A stretch of DNA of 64,000 bases from Lacimicrobium alkaliphilum. GTDB taxonomy: Bacteria > Pseudomonadota > Gammaproteobacteria > Enterobacterales > Alteromonadaceae. The DNA is taken from the NCBI RefSeq assembly GCF_002591895.1, contig NZ_NISX01000012.1:1-64000 (forward strand), written 5' to 3'. Positions 57,601 to 64,000 of the stretch are shown one piece after another (the first letter of the stretch is position 1; each line of letters begins with the position of its first letter). Position numbers and translations under genes: made by a program. The notes beneath the pieces were generated by a model, which searched no databases, had not been told where the DNA came from, and saw nothing but the letters and a program-made list of their open reading frames with translations.

Positions 57601-59169
57601 ATCGGGCTACAGTTACAAAGTTTTATCAGTAACGAGCAGCGTCTGTTTTATCGCCGCGTAATGGGAACGCTGGAAGCGGGCCAGCACTGGCGCGGCGAAT
57701 TAGACATTGAAGGGCAGGATAACAGGCTGCACAACCTGATGGTCAGCATCAATGCGGTTTCGGCGGAGTCTTATGATGAGATTAGCCACTACATTGTTGT
57801 GATGACAGATATCAGCGAACAGAAAAGCGCCCAGGAAGAACTGCGGTTGATGGCCAATTATGACAGTCTCACCGGGCTGCCTAATCGTAATCTTCTGTTG
57901 GACCGTATCCAGCATGGAATCGATCATGCCAGACGTGCCAGGCAGAAACTGGCCGTGCTGTTTATTGATCTCGACAAGTTCAAGCAGGTTAATGACTCAC
58001 TGGGCCATGAAGCCGGTGATCAACTATTGCTTGAAATCGCTGCTCGCCTTAAAGACAGTTTACGTCTGGATGATACCGTTGGGCGCCTTGGTGGCGATGA
58101 GTTTGTGGTGGTGATTGAGGATATTCAGGACAAGTCACGTCTCGCTGGTCTGGCACGTAAAATTATTGCAGAAATCGATCAACCCATCGCCATTGGTAAC
58201 CATAAGGTTAGCGTTTCGGCAAGCGTCGGTATTGCATTATATCCCGATGATGCGAAGGCTCCCTCTGATTTGCTGAAGTCTGCGGATATTGCCATGTATC
58301 AGGCTAAAGCGAATGGCCGCAACCGACATCAATATTTTACCCTTCAGATGAATCAGCAGGTGCATAACCGTTTACTGATGGAGAATCGGCTTAAGGCCGC
58401 CTTCAAAAAAGGGGAGTTTGAAAATCATTATCAGCCTATCGTGGATATTGAGTCCGGTCAGACTGTGGGCTTTGAGCTGTTGTTGCGCTGGCGTTGTGAT
58501 GGGGAAATGATTTCACCCGGTGAATTTATTCCACTTGCCGAAGAGCTTGGCCTGATTGTACCTATGACCTGGCAGGCAATGGACCGGGGAATGCTGGCAC
58601 TTTCTCACTGGCATGCCACTGGCACGAAGCCATATCTTGCGATTAATCTCTCAGCCAGGCATTTTGAGGCCGGACTACGCCCCGAAGAAGTGGTCTCCAG
58701 ACTGAACTGCTTCGGGTTGCCTGTATCTGCGATCAGGTTTGAAATAACAGAAGGGGTGCTGATGAAGGACTATGACAAGTCCAGAAGTTGTATGCAAAAG
58801 TTGCACAATGCGGGATTGCGCTTCTCTCTGGATGATTTTGGTACAGGGTATTCTTCACTGAAATACCTGAAAGACTTCCCTATCCAGACGATCAAAATTG
58901 ATCAAAGCTTTGTGCGGGACATTGGTGTCGATCACAATGACGAAGCCATAATTAAGACCACATTGCTGATGGCTGAAAGCTTAAATATGAACTGTGTAGC
59001 TGAGGGTATTGAAACGCCTGAACAGGTTGCTTTTTTTAAGCAGCAGGGTTGCAAGTTACTGCAGGGATTCCTGTTTTCGCGACCCCAGCCGGCCAGTGAA
59101 ATACCTGCTATGCTGGGCAGAGACTGGCGTAAAATGCTGCCTTTGTCAGCAAAGTCACAGGAGGAATAG
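54616..59169 (+). CDS. Beta-propeller sensor with PAS-PAS-GGDEF-EAL output
   Basis: A 1517-residue membrane protein. After a signal segment come repeated ligand-binding propeller blades (about 30-690; recurring LWIGTxxGLxRLD-type lines), a Y_Y_Y domain (about 720-790), one membrane segment (about 795-812), two PAS domains (about 845-1075), a GGDEF domain with RLGGDEFVVV and an EAL domain. In the latter EAL reads ELL, but the metal residues in NLSARHF, EITEG, LDDFGTGYSS and KIDQSF are kept, so both making and breaking c-di-GMP are possible. The propeller type is that of hybrid two-component sensors, known in Bacteroidetes for polysaccharides. GTG 54616 (or TTG 54619) is the start. Confidence 0.92.
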   Translation: MLTRPVKILFLFLGLLVSWSLSSAPLPLVENPNLQRVATEEGLTQGSVYSLLQDRQGFLWLATEGGLSRYDGYRVLNYQGEGRELADKIIYSLYYDSRGEILVGTESHGLYRLNPERGELEQVLVHYFRSDPDLPQQVDVIIEDEKDNLWLGLLEDVVYFDVSTGEYEVRYSLSEEERAAHEMIRAMEYVNGHLFIGTSTGLRLLDIETGDVRDLQLANNNLGQHSRNVKQLHIDKQGQLWVGTVAGLFRFQRHQVDALLKGDNDPVAELIVDGLNIWHILPDGDDFLLGTNQGLYRLDAEQNLQFVLRLSDGLFHISDDSILKILKDHQSNLWMATKSDGVFRWSPDSAYFTNLHKNNRYGQGINHDNIWSLHQDAQGMLWIGSEDGLNRYDPSTQEMHSFAFNLEQQPAGQWEYGATEIFPAGDGKLWVNARSSLRLFDPEQGLVVESPLDDKLPDYPWGTTMDEHGDLWFVTQDGFYRYRPESDELIRIEALNGMLDPAWAHGFIGTYPGQPNKLLISMTGSLWSFDSDSGDLTKLHALREGQLSAYQGPESVVLDEYGVLWIAYSGYGLFGLDAGTLEQKFLYRKQDKLSSDAVYGLQLDSEGNLWMSSHGGLMRLNTKTQHIRHFTHMDGLATNEFNAGAYTHLADGRLAYGSMKGVTLFDPQSYTDTKETAPASLITELDLLSAPLDMPLSDLSGRELTLEHDDVGLKVSFSTLNYGNLEQTLYQYSITGKDNIDYPPTRNAQVLIPKLRSGDHQFKVSAIDPRTGEMGPAASLSIRVRYPPWGSPLAYAFYALIVLVLMSWWWRRKNLQARELTVAHQALQMREEQLQLALSGSNSGVWDWQSNTGLMYQPRLKQLGYTDTDSITIEHYIELLHPHDKAAFEQNWSRFIQGEADHFDLSYRIRDEIGQWHWYRDLGRVVEWDKDEGISRISGTCTDVTHTRVNEEKLRLFGEAFRHTRDWVLIFNSERLPIAANQAFCEALGIDSEADIGLQLQSFISNEQRLFYRRVMGTLEAGQHWRGELDIEGQDNRLHNLMVSINAVSAESYDEISHYIVVMTDISEQKSAQEELRLMANYDSLTGLPNRNLLLDRIQHGIDHARRARQKLAVLFIDLDKFKQVNDSLGHEAGDQLLLEIAARLKDSLRLDDTVGRLGGDEFVVVIEDIQDKSRLAGLARKIIAEIDQPIAIGNHKVSVSASVGIALYPDDAKAPSDLLKSADIAMYQAKANGRNRHQYFTLQMNQQVHNRLLMENRLKAAFKKGEFENHYQPIVDIESGQTVGFELLLRWRCDGEMISPGEFIPLAEELGLIVPMTWQAMDRGMLALSHWHATGTKPYLAINLSARHFEAGLRPEEVVSRLNCFGLPVSAIRFEITEGVLMKDYDKSRSCMQKLHNAGLRFSLDDFGTGYSSLKYLKDFPIQTIKIDQSFVRDIGVDHNDEAIIKTTLLMAESLNMNCVAEGIETPEQVAFFKQQGCKLLQGFLFSRPQPASEIPAMLGRDWRKMLPLSAKSQEE

Positions 59170-59172
59170 CAA

Positions 59173-59478
59173 ATGCCCCCGGCATATCAGAGCTTTGGTG
59201 AATTTTATCCCTATTACCTCAAAGAGCACCGTAACAGGACATGCCGGCGTCTGCATTTTGTCGGTTCTGTTCTGGTTCTGTTGGTCATTTTCTGGAGCCT
59301 TTTCAGCCAGAATGCCTGGTGGTTGTTGCTGATGCCATTAGTCGGCTATGGCTTTGCCTGGACCGGCCATTTTTTCTTTGAAAAGAACCGGCCTGCCACC
59401 TTTAAGCATCCCTGGTACAGCTTACTGGGTGATTGGGTCATGTTCAGAGACATGCTTACCGGACGCATAAAGTTTTAA
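59173..59478 (+). CDS. DUF962/Mpo1-like membrane protein
   Basis: A 101-residue protein with two membrane segments (about 28-60). It has the family features FYPYYLKEHRNRTCRRLHFVGS and GHFFFEKNRPATFKHPWYSLLGDWVMF. The histidines at the ends of the segments match Mpo1 of yeast, an iron-dependent dioxygenase acting on 2-hydroxy fatty acids; activity of bacterial members is untested to my knowledge. AGGAGG lies before the ATG, four bases after the propeller gene stop. Confidence 0.88.
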   Translation: MPPAYQSFGEFYPYYLKEHRNRTCRRLHFVGSVLVLLVIFWSLFSQNAWWLLLMPLVGYGFAWTGHFFFEKNRPATFKHPWYSLLGDWVMFRDMLTGRIKF

Positions 59479-59675
59479 CCCGAGGTAGTAAACATGCTGT
59501 GGCGGACTCTTAATGGCAGCAACACTGCTTGTCAAAGGTGAAGAGGATTAAGCACAGCGATTTAGCGGGCAAATAACTGACCCATGTCCTTAAAAAGCTT
59601 CTGCGTGATTAAGATCGGTCACCGGTATGGCCAGATGAAAGGGTTGAATTGTGTTCATGTTTTTACCATTTCGTA

Positions 59676-60224
59676 TTAGCTGATCCATTTGAGCTTTTTT
59701 AGTTTGGCAAGACTAAAGGGAGGGTAGCGCCAATTTATATCAAACCAGTTGCTGCGTTTCATTACCGATTTGATATGGCTGAAGGTGTCAAATCCCCATT
59801 GCCCGTGATAGTTACCCATACCACTGCTGCCCACGCCACCAAAGGGCAATGCCGGATTAGTCATAAACATCATTCCGTCATTAACGCATACACTGCCCGC
59901 GCTGGTCTGGCTGAGAATCTGTTGTTCGAGGTCAGTGGAGCGGGTATACAGATACAATGCCAGAGGTTTGGGGCGGCAGTTGATAAAAGTCAGGGTGTCT
60001 TCAATGTTTTCCACCGTAATCACCGGCAATATAGGTCCGAATATTTCTTCCTGCATCACCTTACTGCTAAGTGGCGGATCCAATAACAGAGTCGGGGCGA
60101 TATAGCGCTCTGCCTGGTTAGTCTGGCCGCCGAAGGTCAGGTGCGTGTCCGACAGATAGCCCTGCAAGCGCTGAAAATGACTGTCATTAATAATGCGGCC
60201 GTGAACCGCTGTTGATAGCAACAC
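59676..60224 (-). pseudogene. C-terminal remnant of an aldehyde dehydrogenase
   Basis: The 182-residue frame matches only the last part of a coniferyl-aldehyde-type aldehyde dehydrogenase: HGRIINDSHFQRL, APTLLLDPPLSSKVMQEEIFGPILPV, and NPALPFGGVGSSGMGNYHG. About 270 N-terminal residues, with the NAD site and the catalytic cysteine, are missing. The homology begins only about 20 bases after the deacetylase gene stop, so a deletion or insertion joined the two. It cannot be an active dehydrogenase. Confidence 0.88.
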
Positions 60225-60227
60225 AGG

Positions 60228-61040
60228 TTAGTGTGTTTGTTGTTTTTCAATATACCGGCTGAGGTTAATCAGGCTGTCTACCCAATATTGGTCGCGGCGG
60301 GCATTTAGCCAGGCCAGAAACTGTTCATGTACCTCCGCAGAGACAGCCAGGTAATCGCCTCCTACGCCGTGAAAGGTGATACTGGCCAGTGTGCCATGTC
60401 TGGCAGATTGGCTGACGTAGTCGGTGAGCTCCTGCAGTGACGGATTGACCGGAAACCAGGTGGGAATGTGGTGAAGATTGAGTTGTTGTATCTCACCCAC
60501 TGGCTCGCCAGGTCTTCTGATCGCCGCAAATAGTGGTGCCACACGGGCCAGATACTCACCATCCTTTGCTTGTGTATCGCCGCAGGGAGGGGTAAAGGTG
60601 CGCTGCGTTTCACCGTCGATGGCAAACAGATAACTATTGGCGTTGTTAATCTCCTGCGTGATCGCGGCCACAGTCCAGTTATCCAGGTCATTATGTGGTG
60701 TAACCCAGTCACGACCCGGTAATGAGGCTCTGCAGGGATGGTTTATACTGTGATTTCCCATTTCATGGCCTTGTCTGGCAGCAAGGCGCCATTCATCTAA
60801 ACGACCGGTAAGGGTTGGGGAACTCAGTGTCAGATAAAAGGTGGCGTGAAAGTTGTAGCGGTTCAGAACGGGCAGGGCATTATCCAACTGACTCTCCAGA
60901 GCATCATCATAAGCCAGACTGACCGCTGCCAGAGTGCCATCTGGCCAGCTGAAATCTGCGTTTACTGAGGAAACGAAAAACAGCGCTAACAGCAGAGCAA
61001 ATCCCATTGTTGCAGACCTGATTCGGTTTATTTTTGTCAT
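60228..61040 (-). CDS. Polysaccharide deacetylase family protein (CE4)
   Basis: A 270-residue exported protein. A signal peptide (about 1-28) precedes a NodB-type domain. The catalytic Asp pair is in SLAYDDALES (motif 1, usually TFDDG), and the metal histidines are in GHEMGNHSINHP (motif 2). SITFHGVGG near 240 fits motif 5. It should remove acetyl groups from a carbohydrate, with the substrate unknown. A LacI-type palindrome stands about 95 bases upstream. Its end abuts the aldehyde dehydrogenase remnant. Confidence 0.85.
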   Translation of the reverse strand: MTKINRIRSATMGFALLLALFFVSSVNADFSWPDGTLAAVSLAYDDALESQLDNALPVLNRYNFHATFYLTLSSPTLTGRLDEWRLAARQGHEMGNHSINHPCRASLPGRDWVTPHNDLDNWTVAAITQEINNANSYLFAIDGETQRTFTPPCGDTQAKDGEYLARVAPLFAAIRRPGEPVGEIQQLNLHHIPTWFPVNPSLQELTDYVSQSARHGTLASITFHGVGGDYLAVSAEVHEQFLAWLNARRDQYWVDSLINLSRYIEKQQTH

Positions 61041-61132
61041 GGATTAGCTTCCCGGTTGTTCTACAGATAAATGAATCATTAAAGTGACTTCGGTGTGTCT
61101 CTACAAATATTCTATTCCTGCCACTTAAAATT

Positions 61133-61146
61133 AGAAAGCGCTTACA
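61133..61146 (-). promoter_or_regulatory. Candidate LacI-family operator
   Basis: On the minus strand TGTAAGCGCTTTCT contains the perfect AAGCGCTT core (61136-61143) and differs at two positions from the palindrome TGTAAGCGCTTACA typical of LacI-family sugar regulators. It lies about 95 bases upstream of the deacetylase gene. No LacI-family gene is in the window. Confidence 0.45.
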
Positions 61147-61335
61147 GAGCGTTTTATGAACTTCCCAACAGAGGTGAATTGGCACTATTCTCAGAGCTTA
61201 GTGAATGGGTCACTATCAGTAACACACTGTGTTTGCAGGGCGTCTGAAAAAGACGGCAATAATTTGATCCCCTTGCAGCGTGACTCTTTGGTATGATCGA
61301 CCGTTCAGTTTATTAGTGCGGACACCATTTTATTT

Positions 61336-61572
61336 ATGCCCGGAACTCAGGTGAATAACCCTTTGCATGGGATAACTCTGGAGCAGATGATTGTGAGGCT
61401 GGAGCAAAAACTCGGCTGGGAAGAAATGGCGAGGGTGGTCAATATCCGTTGCTTCAGCCACGACCCTTCGGTGAAATCCAGCCTGAAATTCCTGCGCCGC
61501 ACACCCTGGGCGAGAGAGAAAGTAGAGCGCCTTTACCTGAATGTATTCAATGTATGGGGGCAGGGATCCTGA
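61336..61572 (+). CDS. VF530 family small DNA-binding-like protein (DUF2132)
   Basis: A 78-residue protein that matches the VF530 family along its whole length: [50 protein letters not shown]. The Vibrio fischeri member has a known fold resembling some DNA-binding domains; function is unknown. It ends just before a nucleoside-recognition membrane protein gene. Confidence 0.9.
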   Translation: MPGTQVNNPLHGITLEQMIVRLEQKLGWEEMARVVNIRCFSHDPSVKSSLKFLRRTPWAREKVERLYLNVFNVWGQGS

Positions 61573-61585
61573 GCAAGCCGTGACG

Positions 61586-62515
61586 ATGAAAAAGATCAGG
61601 GATATGAGAGGAACCGGTGCCCAACTCATCAGGGAAAGCTTTAGTATTTATCTGACGTTACTAAAGATTTTGGTGCCCACACTGATCATCGTTAAGGTGC
61701 TTGAAATGCTTGGGGCGACCGCATTTTTGGCGACCCTGCTGGGACCGGTAATGGCGTTGATTGGCCTGCCTGAATCTGCCGGGCTGGTGTGGGCTACCAC
61801 TCTGCTGACCAATATTTATACCGGTATGGTGGTATTTTTGTCACTGGCCGAGCAGCAGAGTATGACTGTGGCGCAGGTCAGTGTGCTGGGCACCCTGATG
61901 CTGATTGCGCATGCGCTGCCCTTTGAAGGGGCAGTGGCGAAAAAAGCCGGTGTGCCCTGGTGGTTTACTTTGCTGTTACGTATCGGTGGTGCGCTGATCC
62001 TCGGCGCATTGGTGCACCTGTGTTATCAGCATTTTGGCTGGCTGCAACAGCCCAACCAGCTGGCCTGGCAGGCGCCCGAGACTGACGGTTCGCTGTTTGC
62101 CTGGGCTAAAGATCAATTACTTACCATTGGGGCGATTTTCTTTATCATATTCGCCCTTGTCAGCCTGCTCTGGCTGCTCAGAAAACTGGGGGTTGAAAAG
62201 CTATTGCACTGGGCGTTGTTCCCATTGCTGCGGCTTTTGGGAATAGGCCGCGACGCAGCCAATATCACTATTATCGGCATCACCATGGGGCTGAGCTTTG
62301 GCGCTGGCATTCTGCTGAATGAAGTGGGTAAGGGCAAGCTGAATAAACGGGATGTGTTGTTAACGGTGAGTTTTCTTGGCCTCTGCCATAGCCTGATTGA
62401 AGACACGTTACTGGTGATGCTGCTCGGCGCCCATTTGTCGGCAATACTCTGGGCAAGGCTGGCGTTCTCTGTTATCACCATTGCAATAATGGCAAGATTG
62501 CTACCCAAGGCCTGA
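61586..62515 (+). CDS. Nucleoside-recognition (Gate) domain membrane protein
   Basis: A membrane protein of 309 residues with about eight segments and two Gate (nucleoside recognition) domains. Parts like GLVWATTLLTNIYTGMVVFLSL and FGAGILLNEVGKGKLNKRDVLLTVSFLGLCHSLIEDTLL are typical of the YjiH/SpmA-like group. Substrate is unknown. The open frame reaches back to 61541 within the VF530 gene; ATG 61586 (or GTG 61580) is preferred. Confidence 0.85.
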   Translation: MKKIRDMRGTGAQLIRESFSIYLTLLKILVPTLIIVKVLEMLGATAFLATLLGPVMALIGLPESAGLVWATTLLTNIYTGMVVFLSLAEQQSMTVAQVSVLGTLMLIAHALPFEGAVAKKAGVPWWFTLLLRIGGALILGALVHLCYQHFGWLQQPNQLAWQAPETDGSLFAWAKDQLLTIGAIFFIIFALVSLLWLLRKLGVEKLLHWALFPLLRLLGIGRDAANITIIGITMGLSFGAGILLNEVGKGKLNKRDVLLTVSFLGLCHSLIEDTLLVMLLGAHLSAILWARLAFSVITIAIMARLLPKA

Positions 62516-62576
62516 GTCTCTTAGCTGAATTTGCTGACCTTCCGGCTTGTGCGCCAGGAGGTCAGCTGGTAGGTAT

Positions 62577-64000
62577 TCAGGGTCCCGGGTTGCCACACTT
62601 AATTGAGGGACTTTCGACATCAGGTCGGATAGAGATCTTCGATAAGCTCAGGCTTGCCGTACCCTTGCTGGTCAGAATAAATGGACTGAATACTCCGGCC
62701 AGTTCTTGCGCATCACGAAAGCAGGCCAGTCCGATACTGAGTGTCTGCCATTTGTCTGCAGGCATGGATTGTAACTGCTCAGTTATATCCACTCCGGCAC
62801 CACAATCCGGGCCGCAATCCATCCCGAGTATTACGGCTTTAGTTGGTTTATTCTGCACCAGTATATCCATACTCAGTGCGCCACTGCGCTCAAGATAGCT
62901 GCGCAGGTCCTGTGGGAAGGGCGCACCAATTCTCACCTGCCCTGACGCTGAGCCATCAAAAATTATACTTCGGGCATCTTCCTGTACAAATCTGTCCATG
63001 GTGCGCATTTTTACCGGGCCAGCGGTCATTACGGCACTGGTGACCGCGGTCTGATTTTGTGCGGTGCCAATACTCATAGACCATGGCGCACGGATCGCAT
63101 TCTCAAGCAGCGCTAAAGGTTCTAATTCGGAGCTATCGGCATCGACACTTTCATCCAGTGTGTCACTGAGTATATTTTTTTCACCATAACGCAGTCCAAA
63201 GCCATAGGGCAGTAAGGGCTGGTAGTCATCATCGCCGATATTAACGGTGGCTTGCTCCGGCGTTGCCGGCCAGGAGAAAGACAGTTTGCCGTTAAAATCA
63301 TATCGGATATTTCCCTCATTATCGGCGAGTAATACATCCGCCACGCCCTGACCTTCTGAGCCGGGCAGCCAGGCTGCTACAAATGCGTCAGAGGCATTCA
63401 GCTCAGGGTTAACCCACATCGGCCGACCACTTAAAAATACGGATACGACCGGGATATTTTGTTGTTTCAGTTTGCGCAGTAGCGCTAAATCCCGTTTATT
63501 GCCGCGTTGGTATTCGAGATTAGCCAAATCGCCATTTCCTTCGGCGTACGGCTCTTCACCAAATACGACGATGGCAACATCCGGTGTCTGACTGAAACTG
63601 CCATCTACTGACAGTTCTGCTTTACCGCCGGCGGCGTTTACAGCCTCAGAGATCCCGCCATAGATGGAGGTACCTCCGGGAAAGTCAGTATTTTTATTGC
63701 CCGTACCCTGCCAGGTAATCGTCCAGCCACCAGACTGCTTACCAATATTGTCGGCGCCATCACCTGCAACAAGAATGTGCTGATTGGGATCAAGGGGTAA
63801 TAACTGGCCTTTATTTTTCAGTAACACCAGTGATGCCCGCACAGCCTGGCGGGCAATCTGGCGATGTTCAGGGTGTCCGATCAGTGTGCTGTCACCAGCC
63901 AGTGGACGGTTGGCCGGTGAGGGTTTGTTGAAAAGTCCGGCTCTGAGTTTTACACGTAAGACCCGGCTGACGGCATCATTCAGGCGTGATAAGGGAATAA
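62577..64000 (-). CDS. Glycoside hydrolase family 3 beta-glucosidase, ExoP-like (5' end outside window)
   Basis: The frame runs from the window edge, well beyond the internal GTG at 63842, to a stop at 62577: about 473 residues of the C-terminal part. IPLSRLNDAVSRVLRVKLRAG-type sequence at the edge is the end of the GH3 barrel. LLKNKGQLLPLD and VAGDGADNIGKQSGGWTITWQG start the alpha/beta sandwich domain. The last about 170 residues form an extra beta domain seen in ExoP, an exo-1,3/1,4-beta-glucanase. The catalytic Asp would be in the missing part. It acts on oligo-beta-glucans. Confidence 0.92.
   Translation of the reverse strand, partial: IPLSRLNDAVSRVLRVKLRAGLFNKPSPANRPLAGDSTLIGHPEHRQIARQAVRASLVLLKNKGQLLPLDPNQHILVAGDGADNIGKQSGGWTITWQGTGNKNTDFPGGTSIYGGISEAVNAAGGKAELSVDGSFSQTPDVAIVVFGEEPYAEGNGDLANLEYQRGNKRDLALLRKLKQQNIPVVSVFLSGRPMWVNPELNASDAFVAAWLPGSEGQGVADVLLADNEGNIRYDFNGKLSFSWPATPEQATVNIGDDDYQPLLPYGFGLRYGEKNILSDTLDESVDADSSELEPLALLENAIRAPWSMSIGTAQNQTAVTSAVMTAGPVKMRTMDRFVQEDARSIIFDGSASGQVRIGAPFPQDLRSYLERSGALSMDILVQNKPTKAVILGMDCGPDCGAGVDITEQLQSMPADKWQTLSIGLACFRDAQELAGVFSPFILTSKGTASLSLSKISIRPDVESPSIKCGNPGP

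Overview
The window looks like chromosomal DNA of an Alteromonadales-type gammaproteobacterium (Alteromonadaceae or a close relative). The basis is gene order and lineage-typical small families: a DUF2914 protein before hemC, a fused hemD-hemX, dusB-fis, the efp/epmA/epmB group, aroQ-accB-accC, DUF3016 and DUF3019 proteins, and a MipA/OmpV-DUF3019-two-component cluster. No phage, CRISPR array, rRNA or large genomic island is visible. Most of the window is housekeeping and signalling DNA, with short non-coding repeats between genes.

Layout: 1-249 is the start of a gene that resembles PHP-domain/TrlF-like ATPases and runs off the window. 624-4708 (minus) holds gamma-glutamyltranspeptidase, an ABC ATPase/permease pair and fxsA. 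4942-7076 is cutA-dsbD. 7077-7917 is repeat-rich spacer. 7918-12485 is DUF2914, hemC, hemDX and hemY. 12494-13119 is a recent 220-bp tandem repeat. 13180-16601 is a sigma-54-type two-component pair next to a DUF4168 gene that has its own -24/-12 promoter. Then come a Bcr/CflA exporter, an RND pump pair, an MHYT hybrid kinase with an HD-GYP regulator, hipBA with a regular operator array, an acetyl-CoA hydrolase/transferase, tRNA-Arg(CCG) and a cytochrome c5.

32144-34765 is a GAF-GAF-GGDEF-EAL protein. 34928-39663 holds rep, epmA, efp and epmB, followed by three small proteins and a DUF3016 protein. A 264-bp MITE-like element lies at 41393-41656. 42014-45223 is MipA/OmpV, DUF3019, response regulator and sensor kinase. 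45225-53837 holds purD, purH, fis, dusB, prmA, a solute-binding protein, accC and accB, followed by aroQ. 54616-59478 is a 1517-residue beta-propeller/PAS/GGDEF/EAL protein and a DUF962 protein. The end holds an aldehyde dehydrogenase remnant, a polysaccharide deacetylase, a VF530 protein, a nucleoside-recognition membrane protein and the 3' part of a GH3 glucosidase.

Themes: three c-di-GMP turnover proteins (HD-GYP, degenerate-EAL and full GGDEF-EAL), three two-component systems each beside a likely output, and several families of mobile or repetitive non-coding DNA. The best candidates for new biology are the DUF4168/sigma-54 module, the hipBA operator array and the MipA-DUF3019 sensory cluster. 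All functional claims are read from sequence and family knowledge; no searches were run.
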